Positions 1-7,116 of a stretch of DNA of 47,830 bases are shown piece by piece. The notes beneath the pieces were generated by a model. That model was not told the origin of the DNA and did no database searches. It worked only from the letters and a program-made list of their open reading frames with translations. Made by a program: the position numbers and the translations under genes. Source of the DNA: Euryarchaeota archaeon UBA170 (GTDB lineage: Archaea; Thermoplasmatota; Poseidoniia; Poseidoniales; Thalassarchaeaceae). Numbering within the stretch: position 1 is the first letter of the stretch; every line of letters begins with the position of its first letter. The stretch spans positions 1 through 47,830 of the forward strand of contig DALF01000008.1 in the NCBI GenBank assembly GCA_002499345.1, given 5' to 3'.

Positions 1-1
1 C

Positions 2-922
2 ACTCAGAATGTCGATCAAGAGCTAAGAAAGTTCGGACTAACTCAGCTCAACGTCAACATTGTTGACATTACAGATGAGTCGGACTATATCGAGAGTATC
101 GGTAAAAAGGCAGCGGCTACAGCTGTGGAGAATGCCAGGGTGGATGTAGCCAATGCTGAGAGGGACGGTGCAATCGGTGCCGCTATTGCAAGCAAGGAGA
201 GAGAAATCACTGTTGCACAGAATATGGCCGCCGCAGAGAAGGGAAGAAAGGCCGCAGAGGCTGATCAGCGTGTTTTCGTCGAGCAACAGGAGGCTATGGC
301 AATTTCTGGAGAGAACACAGCTCAAGCCGAGATAGCCAGGGCTAATGCAGATTTGGCAGAAGCCGAAGCTTCCGCTAAACAGAGGGCCGACGTGGCAAAG
401 GCAATAGCCGAAGCAGAGATTCAGAAGGCATTCTACTCCGAGGAAGAGGAGAGATTGAAGGCAAGCGAAATCGTCCAGATCAGTATTCAGAAGCAACAGA
501 TAGAGATAGCCGCTGATGCAGAGGCCGAGAGGCAGAGGAGAGTTGCTAGAGGAGAGGCGGACGCAATACTGGCTAAGTACGAGGCCGAAGCAGAAGGAAT
601 TCAGAAGGTCCTCGATGCAAAGGCACAAGGTTACAGCAATTTAGTATCCAGTGCTGCCGGTGATCCAAAGGCCGCGGCTACATTACTCATGGTCGAGAAA
701 ATAGAGAACATGGTAGCCGCCCAAACCGAGGCAATCAGGAATCTAAAAATCGATAAGATTACTGTCTGGGACAGCGGAAATAACTCCGATGGTTCCTCTG
801 CCACCAGTAACTTCGTGAGTAGCCTGGTTCAGAGCTTGCCGCCCATACATGACGTCGCAAAGATGTCAGGTGTAGAGCTACCGGATTATCTTGGTTCCAT
901 GACCGATGGCGACCAGTCCTAG
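2..922 (+). CDS. Flotillin-family membrane scaffold protein, 3' part (5' end outside window)
   Basis: The reading frame is open from base 2 to a TAG at 920-922, so this is the C-terminal 306 residues of a longer protein. The visible part runs from the end of an SPFH/band-7 type domain (around the DITDESDYIESIG segment) into a long Ala/Glu/Arg-rich coiled coil with repeated AEAE and AADAEAER runs, then a C-terminal segment with a VSSAAGDPKAAATLLMVEKI stretch. This order is typical of flotillins, which form oligomeric scaffolds on the cytoplasmic face of the membrane. The N-terminal membrane-binding part lies to the left. An internal GTG at 125 could be mistaken for a start, but flotillin-like sequence continues upstream of it. 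The downstream thiolase is on the same strand 47 bases away; a functional link is not evident. Confidence 0.88.
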   Translation, partial: TQNVDQELRKFGLTQLNVNIVDITDESDYIESIGKKAAATAVENARVDVANAERDGAIGAAIASKEREITVAQNMAAAEKGRKAAEADQRVFVEQQEAMAISGENTAQAEIARANADLAEAEASAKQRADVAKAIAEAEIQKAFYSEEEERLKASEIVQISIQKQQIEIAADAEAERQRRVARGEADAILAKYEAEAEGIQKVLDAKAQGYSNLVSSAAGDPKAAATLLMVEKIENMVAAQTEAIRNLKIDKITVWDSGNNSDGSSATSNFVSSLVQSLPPIHDVAKMSGVELPDYLGSMTDGDQS

Positions 923-969
923 AGGCGAACAATAGTCAGACTCTTGAGCACCATCCCCATGCGTCATGC

Positions 970-2208
970 ATGGAAGATAACGATGTAGTCATTGTAGGTG
1001 GTGCCAGGACTCCCTTCTGTGAGTGGCTTGGTGGAAAAAGAGGAGACGGGGGACAAGGAGGAAGATTGGCTTCAATAAGTGCCGAGGAATTAGGGTCAAT
1101 AGCAATCAAGGGTGCCCTGGAGAAGACAGGCACCGAGCCAACAGAAGTAGACCATGTGATAATGGGGCATGCTCTGCAGACTTCATCTCAGGCTATCTTC
1201 GGCGCTAGGAGAGCCGGATTATTGTCCGGAATACCTCATCAGGTTCCAATGTTGACTCTAAACAGGCTCTGCGGAAGTGGGGCTCAGTCTGTGGTATCGG
1301 CAGCGCAGATGATAATGCTTGGAGAGGCCGAGATAGTAGTGGCTGGAGGTATGGAGAATCTTAGCCAGGCGCCACACGTCCTTAGGGATGAGAGAACCGT
1401 CTACAAGTTAGGAAGGCCGCCGAGAAAAGGTGAAGAGATTCCCCGTGATATGGAAGATTACTTCTTCACCAATCTGAGAGACGATGTATGTGGTTATTTC
1501 ATGGCCCAGACCAGCGATGAACTCTGTAAGATGCTTGAAGTCTCTAGAGAAGATGCAGATAATTTCGCAGCAATGAGTCACCAGAAGACCGAGGAGAGTA
1601 TCAGAAAGGGAGTCTGGGATGAAGAAGTAGTGGAGGTAAATACCCCCCAGGGCGTCATGGGCGCATCTCACGATGATCACGTAGTTCTGGGGACAACTGT
1701 CGAATCGCTATCCGGACTTAGGACACACTTTGGCCCCGACTCTCTCGTAACTGCAGGAAATGCCTCTGGAGTAGTTGACGGTGCGGCGGCAGTTGTTGTA
1801 AAGTCTGGAGCAAGGGCTAAGTCAGATGGGGACTCGCCACTCTCTCGTATTGTATCATGGGGAATCGTGGGATTGGATCCTAAAATCATGGCCCATGGGC
1901 CGGTCCCAAGTAGTAATCTAGCACTGCAGAAGGCAGGACTAAAGGTAGAGGATATCGATCTATGGGAGATTAACGAAGCGTTTGCAGGACAATGTGTGGC
2001 CTGTATCAAAGATCTCGGTATAGACCCCTCAAAGGTAAATGTTAACGGAGGAGCAGTCGGACTTGGCCACCCTCTAGCAGCCACGGGAACAAGACTCCTA
2101 TTGACTCTCTCGTTAGAACTCAGAAGAAGTGGGGGAAGATACGGTGTCGCTACTGCATGCATAGGGGGCGGGCAAGGGATAGCGGTCGTAATAGAGACGA
2201 TTAAGTAA
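970..2208 (+). CDS. Thiolase (acetyl-CoA C-acyltransferase family)
   Basis: A 412-residue protein of normal thiolase length. It carries the full catalytic set: nucleophile Cys101 in NRLCGSGAQS, the NEAF block, His367 in GLGHPLAATG and Cys397 in the CIGGGQG block near the C terminus. Thiolases either cleave 3-ketoacyl-CoA with CoA (beta-oxidation) or condense two acetyl-CoA (first step of the mevalonate route). The sequence alone does not decide between these. No HMG-CoA synthase, acyl-CoA dehydrogenase or hydratase gene lies beside it, so context does not settle the direction. The ATG at 970 is the first in-frame start; an ATG at 959 is out of frame. An AT-rich stretch follows the stop (2201-2218) and may end the transcript. 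Confidence 0.93.
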   Translation: MEDNDVVIVGGARTPFCEWLGGKRGDGGQGGRLASISAEELGSIAIKGALEKTGTEPTEVDHVIMGHALQTSSQAIFGARRAGLLSGIPHQVPMLTLNRLCGSGAQSVVSAAQMIMLGEAEIVVAGGMENLSQAPHVLRDERTVYKLGRPPRKGEEIPRDMEDYFFTNLRDDVCGYFMAQTSDELCKMLEVSREDADNFAAMSHQKTEESIRKGVWDEEVVEVNTPQGVMGASHDDHVVLGTTVESLSGLRTHFGPDSLVTAGNASGVVDGAAAVVVKSGARAKSDGDSPLSRIVSWGIVGLDPKIMAHGPVPSSNLALQKAGLKVEDIDLWEINEAFAGQCVACIKDLGIDPSKVNVNGGAVGLGHPLAATGTRLLLTLSLELRRSGGRYGVATACIGGGQGIAVVIETIK

Positions 2209-2232
2209 TTTTATTATCCTTCAGGTGCCATC

Positions 2233-2439
2233 ATGTCTGCAACAAAAAAACGTAGTCTGGCCAAGACCATATCATGGAGAGTTATTGCCACCACTGATAC
2301 TTTCATCATAGCATGGATATTTACGTCAGACCAGGCGATAGCAGCATCAATAGCAGGAATTGAAGTATTGACTAAGTTAGTACTTTACTATGCACATGAA
2401 AGAGGATGGAGCTCTCTCGATTGGGGACATGATGATTAG
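2233..2439 (+). CDS. DUF2061 small membrane protein
   Basis: A 68-residue protein with the DUF2061 pattern: a basic N terminus (KKRSLAKTISWRVIATTDT), two hydrophobic segments at about residues 18-32 and 36-52, and a C-terminal YYAHERGW motif. The family is widespread in marine bacteria and archaea. In bacteria it is sometimes fused or adjacent to sulfate-assimilation genes, but its function is not known and no such genes lie here. The stop codon overlaps the stop of the convergent TraB-family gene by 4 bases. Confidence 0.82.
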   Translation: MSATKKRSLAKTISWRVIATTDTFIIAWIFTSDQAIAASIAGIEVLTKLVLYYAHERGWSSLDWGHDD

Positions 2440-3608
2440 CTGAAAAGTTGCATGAATATGGCTCCACCAGCTATCCACGCACCTACGCCCGAACCTAGAT
2501 TACCCAGAGCTGTGACCATTAGTACCCTACCAACCCTATTATTCCAAAAAAGTGAGTAATCGTCTAGTTTTAGGAAATCCTGTGCGTCTTTGCCAGTCGG
2601 CGATGCAACCTTCAGTTGAGTGTACCCCGCGAACCACCCTGCAGCAAGTGCTGGATTAAGTGAGGTGATAGGAGAGGCCAACGCACCAGCTAAAATCGAC
2701 AAAGGATGGCCCCTAGCTAACATCACACCGAGTCCGGCAAGTACGGCATTGAGTATCAGCCATGTCTCTGCGGTCTGCCTAATCTCATCCATCTCTCCAT
2801 TGTATGCCATATACCCTATTGATCCGAACAGGAAAAGTGGTATAGCCGCCATTATTACTTTCGGCCATAGCTTCTTCGGTGGCTCTGTACTGAGATCGTT
2901 CAGTCTTTTGCCTACTTTCTCCGGTGGCTTGTTGAGATTATTGACAATACCTTCCAGATGGCCCGCACCAACAACCGCCAAAATTTTTCCCCTCCCACTA
3001 ATTTGCTGTATTCTTCCAGCTAGAAATGCATCTCTCTCATCGATGAGAACCTCGCCAGCACCCGGGGCTACCTCTCTTGCATCTTCCATCATTCTGCTCA
3101 ACATATCTGAGTCCCCTAGGACCTCGTCAATGGATAATTCATCATCCTCTTCATGGTCATCCCAGAGAAGAGTACTGAGAACTCTCCATTTCTCGAAAAT
3201 TCCCATCCTATGCCAAGCCCTTCTAAGTGTAACTACGATATCTCTGTCAATCATTTCAACTGGAATATTCGAGTTTTCTGCGGTGTTCACCGCTACTAGA
3301 AGCTCAGCCCCCGGCTTTTCCCCCGTGGTCAATCCCATTTTTCTCTGCTGAGCGGCCAACGCTGATTGTAGGAGTATCATTGGAGACCTCCCGTCCTTGA
3401 TTATTTTCAACAAATCGTCTGAATCAAGTGATTCAGGCTCTTTAAGGGAAGAAAGCCTTGAATTGCACAGCTCAACAGCGACAATATCTGGCCCATATTC
3501 GACAATTTGCTCTTTGACCGTCTCTACAGATTTGGTACTGACGTGTGCAGTACCTATTAGCCTCAAATCAGGAGAGACATCAATAATATTGTTACTGCCT
3601 TCAGTCAA
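2436..3608 (-). CDS. TraB/PrgY-family membrane protein
   Basis: A 390-residue protein. The N-terminal half holds the TraB/PrgY signature: GTAHVS at residues 19-24, VAVELCNSR at about 44-52, and a second conserved GAGHLEG. The two GxxH motifs and the Glu are the conserved residues of this fold, which is related to TIKI/EreA-type proteins and proposed to be metal-dependent hydrolases. The C-terminal half has four or so membrane segments. PrgY limits pheromone signalling in enterococci, but the archaeal role is unknown. The start is TTG at 3608, supported by the strong ribosome binding site GAGGTGA at 3619-3613, which overlaps the end of folP only 4 bases upstream. The two genes are therefore probably cotranscribed and translationally coupled. 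Confidence 0.85.
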   Translation of the reverse strand: MTEGSNNIIDVSPDLRLIGTAHVSTKSVETVKEQIVEYGPDIVAVELCNSRLSSLKEPESLDSDDLLKIIKDGRSPMILLQSALAAQQRKMGLTTGEKPGAELLVAVNTAENSNIPVEMIDRDIVVTLRRAWHRMGIFEKWRVLSTLLWDDHEEDDELSIDEVLGDSDMLSRMMEDAREVAPGAGEVLIDERDAFLAGRIQQISGRGKILAVVGAGHLEGIVNNLNKPPEKVGKRLNDLSTEPPKKLWPKVIMAAIPLFLFGSIGYMAYNGEMDEIRQTAETWLILNAVLAGLGVMLARGHPLSILAGALASPITSLNPALAAGWFAGYTQLKVASPTGKDAQDFLKLDDYSLFWNNRVGRVLMVTALGNLGSGVGAWIAGGAIFMQLFS

Positions 3609-3612
3609 ATCT

Positions 3613-3619
3613 TCACCTC
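3613..3619 (-). promoter_or_regulatory. Ribosome binding site for TTG-started TraB gene
   Basis: GAGGTGA on the minus strand, 4 bases before the TTG at 3608 and overlapping the TGA stop of folP. It complements the archaeal 16S 3' end (CACCTCC type) and decides the TTG start. Confidence 0.7.
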
Positions 3620-4446
3620 AGAGAGTTAACCGTGGAAAACAGGTCCTCATGCTCTGCGACATCGTGAACCCTGATAATATCAACACCATGACTACGTGCT
3701 CTTGAAGCGACCCCAAGGCTCCCTGCTAGCCTATCCGCAGTAGAATCTCTTCCCAGAAGATCAGCGAACATACTTTTTCTGCTGACTCCCCACATCAGTC
3801 CCATATCGTCACTAGGCAAAATCTGCCTACCGGCTGACAATAGGGATAAATTGTGTTTCAGGAGCTTCCCAAAACCAATTCCTGGGTCGACAATAATCCT
3901 AGAATTATCTACTCCTAGAAGATTTAGCTTCGTCGAGGAGTCAGTTAAACTCCTCCTGACTTCAGAAACCACTTCAGAGTAGTTTGGGTTTTTTTGCATA
4001 TTTTCAGGAATTCCCTTCATATGCATGAGGCAAACAGGACATCCAGATTCTACAATTATCTTCGACATCTCCGGATCTCCTAGCGATGAAACATCATTGA
4101 TCATATCGGCCCCTGCCTCTAAAGAAGAAAATGCTACTGAAGACCTCCTAGTATCTATTGAGATGCCTATGTCAGGTAATTCGTCTCTTATCGACTGAAT
4201 GACTGGTACCACTCGGGCCTCCTCCTGATCAGGTAATACTGCCCTTGATCCTGGCCTAGTTGACTCTCCTCCTACATCTATCCAATCAGCCCCATTCATC
4301 GCCATGGAAATGGCAGCCTGAGTTGCAATCTCTACCGTTTCATATCTGGATTGCCGGTGAAAAGAATCTGGAGTAATATTGAGAATCCCCATAATTCTGG
4401 GATTTCCATCGTCGCGGCATCTGAGTTTAGGTCGCCAGTCAGGCAT
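3613..4446 (-). CDS. folP: Dihydropteroate synthase
   Basis: Joins the pterin pyrophosphate to p-aminobenzoate in folate synthesis. Visible signatures are MGILNITPDSF, the pterin-binding DVGGESTRPG block, the SIDTRR strand, the INDVSS segment and VDPGIGFGK. The ATG at 4446 gives 277 residues, the usual length. An ATG at 4494 adds 16 residues of unremarkable sequence, and the frame is open to 4554. I prefer 4446 because a TATA-like element centred at 4474 lies 28 bases upstream, symmetric with the divergent gene at 4502. FolP is scattered in archaea, many of which lack it, so acquisition from bacteria is plausible. The downstream gene is the TraB-family protein. folB and a pteridine-reductase-like gene occur at 34999-36172. 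Confidence 0.92.
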   Translation of the reverse strand: MPDWRPKLRCRDDGNPRIMGILNITPDSFHRQSRYETVEIATQAAISMAMNGADWIDVGGESTRPGSRAVLPDQEEARVVPVIQSIRDELPDIGISIDTRRSSVAFSSLEAGADMINDVSSLGDPEMSKIIVESGCPVCLMHMKGIPENMQKNPNYSEVVSEVRRSLTDSSTKLNLLGVDNSRIIVDPGIGFGKLLKHNLSLLSAGRQILPSDDMGLMWGVSRKSMFADLLGRDSTADRLAGSLGVASRARSHGVDIIRVHDVAEHEDLFSTVNSLR

Positions 4447-4469
4447 GTTGGGTACGCCATTCGACGCAT

Positions 4470-4480
4470 GCTTTATGATG
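4470..4480. promoter_or_regulatory. Shared TATA-like element of divergent folP and membrane-protein genes
   Basis: The AT-rich element CTTTATGATG on plus, CATCATAAAG on minus, is centred at about 4474. That is 27-28 bases from the ATG at 4502 (plus) and 28 bases from the ATG at 4446 (minus). These are the distances expected when transcription starts at the A of each ATG. One element could place TBP for both directions, or each strand may use its own overlapping half. This is inference from spacing and sequence only. Confidence 0.5.
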
Positions 4481-4501
4481 TGACCGAGTCGCATTACAGC
4501 G

Positions 4502-5173
4502 ATGGTGATGGGGGACCAAAGTTCTGAAGAGGCCCTAAATGCCCGTATGGGCAATATTCAGCAATCTGATGGTCCCGAGGGTCCGACCAGTGAATCTCTG
4601 GAATTAATGGAGTCTATTATACAGAGGCTTCAGCCCTCAGATCGTCACGATATCAGGGAAATGATTAGCTTCAGAGGCCTAGTGTCTGGGGCTCTGGCCT
4701 CTATGACTGCGGTCTTCTGGTGGATATCTGTTGACAAAGGAGGATCTTCACTAGGAGATGCCGATATACCAATCTCTCTGATAGGTGAGTTTACTTTCAG
4801 GGAAATAAGTATAATCATACCTTTTTTGGCTCTGGCGGGTACTTTTATCATGTCTGTTGGTAGGGAAACAGGAAATGCAATTCTCAATAACATTGGAGGT
4901 ATTCTTATTGTGATTATTATGTTCTATATTCTTGAGCCATTAGGTAATGCAGTCATAGGTTCGGAAATAGAAATGCAAGTAGCAATATTCGCTTCAGGAA
5001 GACTGGTGGCAATGGCAATAATGGTGGGCATGGCAACGACCTTCTTCTGGGATGCCATACTTCTCCAATGGGTTAGGAGCACAATGATGAATATGGGCGT
5101 GGATTTATTTCCTACAGCCGCCATTCAGGATAGCCCGATTGCTAATGAAGAAGGAATTCCTCCTCTGGGGTGA
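4502..5173 (+). CDS. Unrecognised multi-pass membrane protein
   Basis: A 223-residue protein I do not recognise. The first 55 residues are hydrophilic and acidic (SSEEALNARM, SESLELMESI). About four membrane segments follow, at roughly residues 60-78, 98-116, 126-146 and 162-185, then a short tail ending in EEGIPPLG. No catalytic motif is apparent. The ATG at 4502 fits a leaderless start with the TATA-like element 27 bases upstream; a second ATG at 4508 is possible. The stop overlaps the start region of the aTrm56 gene, so the two are probably cotranscribed. Its pairing with a tRNA methyltransferase does not suggest a function by itself. Confidence 0.75.
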   Translation: MVMGDQSSEEALNARMGNIQQSDGPEGPTSESLELMESIIQRLQPSDRHDIREMISFRGLVSGALASMTAVFWWISVDKGGSSLGDADIPISLIGEFTFREISIIIPFLALAGTFIMSVGRETGNAILNNIGGILIVIIMFYILEPLGNAVIGSEIEMQVAIFASGRLVAMAIMVGMATTFFWDAILLQWVRSTMMNMGVDLFPTAAIQDSPIANEEGIPPLG

Positions 5174-5175
5174 CT

Positions 5176-5721
5176 ATGACTGACGATCCAGATCTGAAAG
5201 TATCGGTCCTGAGGTTGGGACACAGAGTAGATAGGGACAAGAGGATGACCTCCCACCTGGGCCTTACTGCTAGGGCATTTGGTGCTGATCAAGTAATACT
5301 CTCAGGAGATGACGACCCTACTCCTATAGAAACATGGAGATCTGTCACCTCTAGATTCGGAGGAGAGTTCGAATGCAGCTACGAGAGTAGGCCCATGAGG
5401 TGGCTTAGGTCATTCTCAAAGTCAGGAGGAATAATTGTTCATCTTACGATGTATGGGAAGCCTTGGAACGAGAACATAGATAATATTCCCTCAGAGGGTA
5501 ATGTTGTTGTTGTCGTAGGCGGCACAAAGGTTCCCGGTGAGTTATTCGGATTAGCCGATTACAATATCGCTGTAGGGAATCAACCCCATTCAGAAGTGGC
5601 CGCACTTGCTGTATTCCTAAACTCATATCTCGGCTCTCAGGGGCCTGAGAAATTTTCTGGGGGATCTGTTTCAGTTATCCCCAGTGAAGACGGAAAGGTA
5701 CTAGTCACAAACGATGACTAG
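5176..5721 (+). CDS. tRNA (cytidine-56 2'-O)-methyltransferase aTrm56
   Basis: An archaea-specific enzyme that methylates the ribose of C56 in the T-loop of tRNAs using S-adenosylmethionine. It belongs to the SPOUT class. The signature blocks are all present: VLRLGHRVDRDKRMTSHL near the N terminus, LTARAFGAD, HLTMYG in the middle, and the knot region VGGTKVPGELFGLADYN followed by AVGNQPHSEVAALAVFL. The length of about 181 residues is normal. The start is either ATG 5176 or GTG 5170, the latter overlapping the TGA of the upstream membrane-protein gene. Either way the two are tightly coupled. The C terminus after SYLGSQGPEKF is weakly conserved. Confidence 0.93.
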   Translation: MTDDPDLKVSVLRLGHRVDRDKRMTSHLGLTARAFGADQVILSGDDDPTPIETWRSVTSRFGGEFECSYESRPMRWLRSFSKSGGIIVHLTMYGKPWNENIDNIPSEGNVVVVVGGTKVPGELFGLADYNIAVGNQPHSEVAALAVFLNSYLGSQGPEKFSGGSVSVIPSEDGKVLVTNDD

Positions 5722-5731
5722 TGAGTAGAAA

Positions 5732-5740
5732 CGTATATTT
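5732..5740 (+). promoter_or_regulatory. TATA-like promoter element of carAB
   Basis: CGTATATTT, centred at about 5735 in the 60-base gap between the aTrm56 gene and carA. It would place transcription start near 5762, giving a leader of about 20 bases to the ATG at 5782. Inference from sequence only. Confidence 0.5.
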
Positions 5741-5781
5741 CTTCATCAATGATTAAGTGACGTATTTGTGCAGCTACGCTG

Positions 5782-7116
5782 ATGTCGGGGTCGGGACTGC
5801 AACGCGGCTTCATTCCCGGCGCGGGCATTACCGGGGTTTCAGACCCGCCAATTTTCTCAGACGCCGCAGACGGACTAGTTGCTTCACAGGGCAGAAATCC
5901 TTCCAGCGATGCCCCGGGATTGTTAATCCTAGCAGATGGAACTAGATACAACGGAGTTCTTTTTGGTGCTGAAACGATTGCTCAGGGGGAGCTAGTTTTT
6001 ACAACCGGTATGGCTGGCTATCAGGAGAGCTTGACCGATCCTTCTTTCGCTGGACAAGTCCTAACTTTCACATGGCCTCTGTTGGGTAATTATGGGATAA
6101 TACCCCAAATATCCGAGTCTTCAAGAGTACATCCAAGGGGAGTGGTATGCAAACAGATGATGCCCATTCCTGACCATAGAGATTCTGTCGGCAGTATTCA
6201 TGATTTACTATTGTCCCATGGAGTTCCTGGAATCCAAGGAGTAGATACTAGGGATCTGACTAGAAGAGTAAGGGAATATGGGACTTTATTGTGTGTTTTT
6301 GGACCTACCGATAAGGCGGACGAGATGGAAAGATTACTGTCAAAAATGACTCCTCCCGATCATGAAGATTTGGTAAAGTCAGTAACAATAGATGAACCAG
6401 TAATTGCTAATCCGGGAGCTACTGATGATAAGGGGCAGAGCTTGCCTAGATTGGCAGTGTTAGATTGTGGAATCAAGTATAACATTATCAGGGAGCTCTG
6501 TAGAAGATTCGAGGTGGTATGGTGCCCTGCTTCTATGCCATTTCAAGAAATTATGGAAGACTGGAAGCCAGATGCTCTCTTCGCTTCTAACGGCCCAGGA
6601 GATCCAGCTCACAGCGGGACAGCCACAATCGCTAGAGAGACGCTCGCGGCGGCAGTTAGGTCGGATATGCCAGTAATGGGAATTTGCTTAGGCCATCAGC
6701 TGATGGGTCTCGCCGCAGGGCTGCGGACATACAAGCTCAGATATGGCCATCGTGGATCTAACCAACCTGTTGTGGATTTAGTAACTGGGAAGGTAAACAT
6801 AACCAGCCAAAATCATGGATTCGCTGTGGAGGATCCCAGTAAAGGAATGCTAGCGCCACATCCATCAGGGACGTGCTCCGACTCAGGAAGTAATATTTTA
6901 CAGGCCGAATTTACAGTTAGGCACGTAAACGCCAATGATAAGACCGTGGAAGGACTCGATCTAGTCGGTAAACCGGCATTTACTATCCAGTTTCATCCTG
7001 AGGCTTGCCCAGGGCCGCACGATGCATCTCCGCTCTTCGACAGATTCGCCGAGATAGTTGCCGATCATCTGTCTGGAGACCCCCAACCAGCTGTCATAGG
7101 AGGAGGTGGTGGTTAG
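5782..7116 (+). CDS. carA: Carbamoyl-phosphate synthase small (glutaminase) subunit
   Basis: Hydrolyses glutamine to feed ammonia to CarB for carbamoyl phosphate, used in pyrimidine and arginine synthesis. The N-terminal CarA domain starts near LLILADGTRYNG and shows GMAGYQESLTDPS. The class I glutaminase domain has the nucleophile Cys302 in MGICLGHQ and the His-Glu pair in FHPEACPGP. The ATG model gives 444 residues, about 60 more than E. coli CarA. The first 46 residues are extra and Gly/Pro-rich, while an in-frame TTG at 5920 lies just inside the conserved domain. The ATG at 5782 is the only conventional start and is kept with reserve. carB follows with a 1-base overlap (TAGTG). Confidence 0.95.
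   Translation: MSGSGLQRGFIPGAGITGVSDPPIFSDAADGLVASQGRNPSSDAPGLLILADGTRYNGVLFGAETIAQGELVFTTGMAGYQESLTDPSFAGQVLTFTWPLLGNYGIIPQISESSRVHPRGVVCKQMMPIPDHRDSVGSIHDLLLSHGVPGIQGVDTRDLTRRVREYGTLLCVFGPTDKADEMERLLSKMTPPDHEDLVKSVTIDEPVIANPGATDDKGQSLPRLAVLDCGIKYNIIRELCRRFEVVWCPASMPFQEIMEDWKPDALFASNGPGDPAHSGTATIARETLAAAVRSDMPVMGICLGHQLMGLAAGLRTYKLRYGHRGSNQPVVDLVTGKVNITSQNHGFAVEDPSKGMLAPHPSGTCSDSGSNILQAEFTVRHVNANDKTVEGLDLVGKPAFTIQFHPEACPGPHDASPLFDRFAEIVADHLSGDPQPAVIGGGGG
7102..7110 (+). promoter_or_regulatory. Strong ribosome binding site deciding the carB start
   Basis: GGAGGTGGT ends 5 bases before the GTG at 7116. It lies inside the last codons of carA and supports reinitiation at the TAGTG stop-start junction. 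Confidence 0.75.

Noticed and set aside
38..628. Long minus-strand open frame opposite the flotillin coiled coil, Cys/Leu-rich
   Set aside because: A shadow of the Ala/Glu-rich coding frame; the flotillin frame has clear family similarity.
2620..3351. 243-codon plus-strand frame opposite the TraB-family gene
   Set aside because: No family resemblance; the minus-strand frame has TraB motifs and membrane segments over the same bases.
7005..7115. In-frame extension of carB upstream of 7116 starting with an ATG
   Set aside because: It lies inside carA, lacks similarity to CarB, and the GTG at 7116 has a strong ribosome binding site and the expected CarB N terminus.
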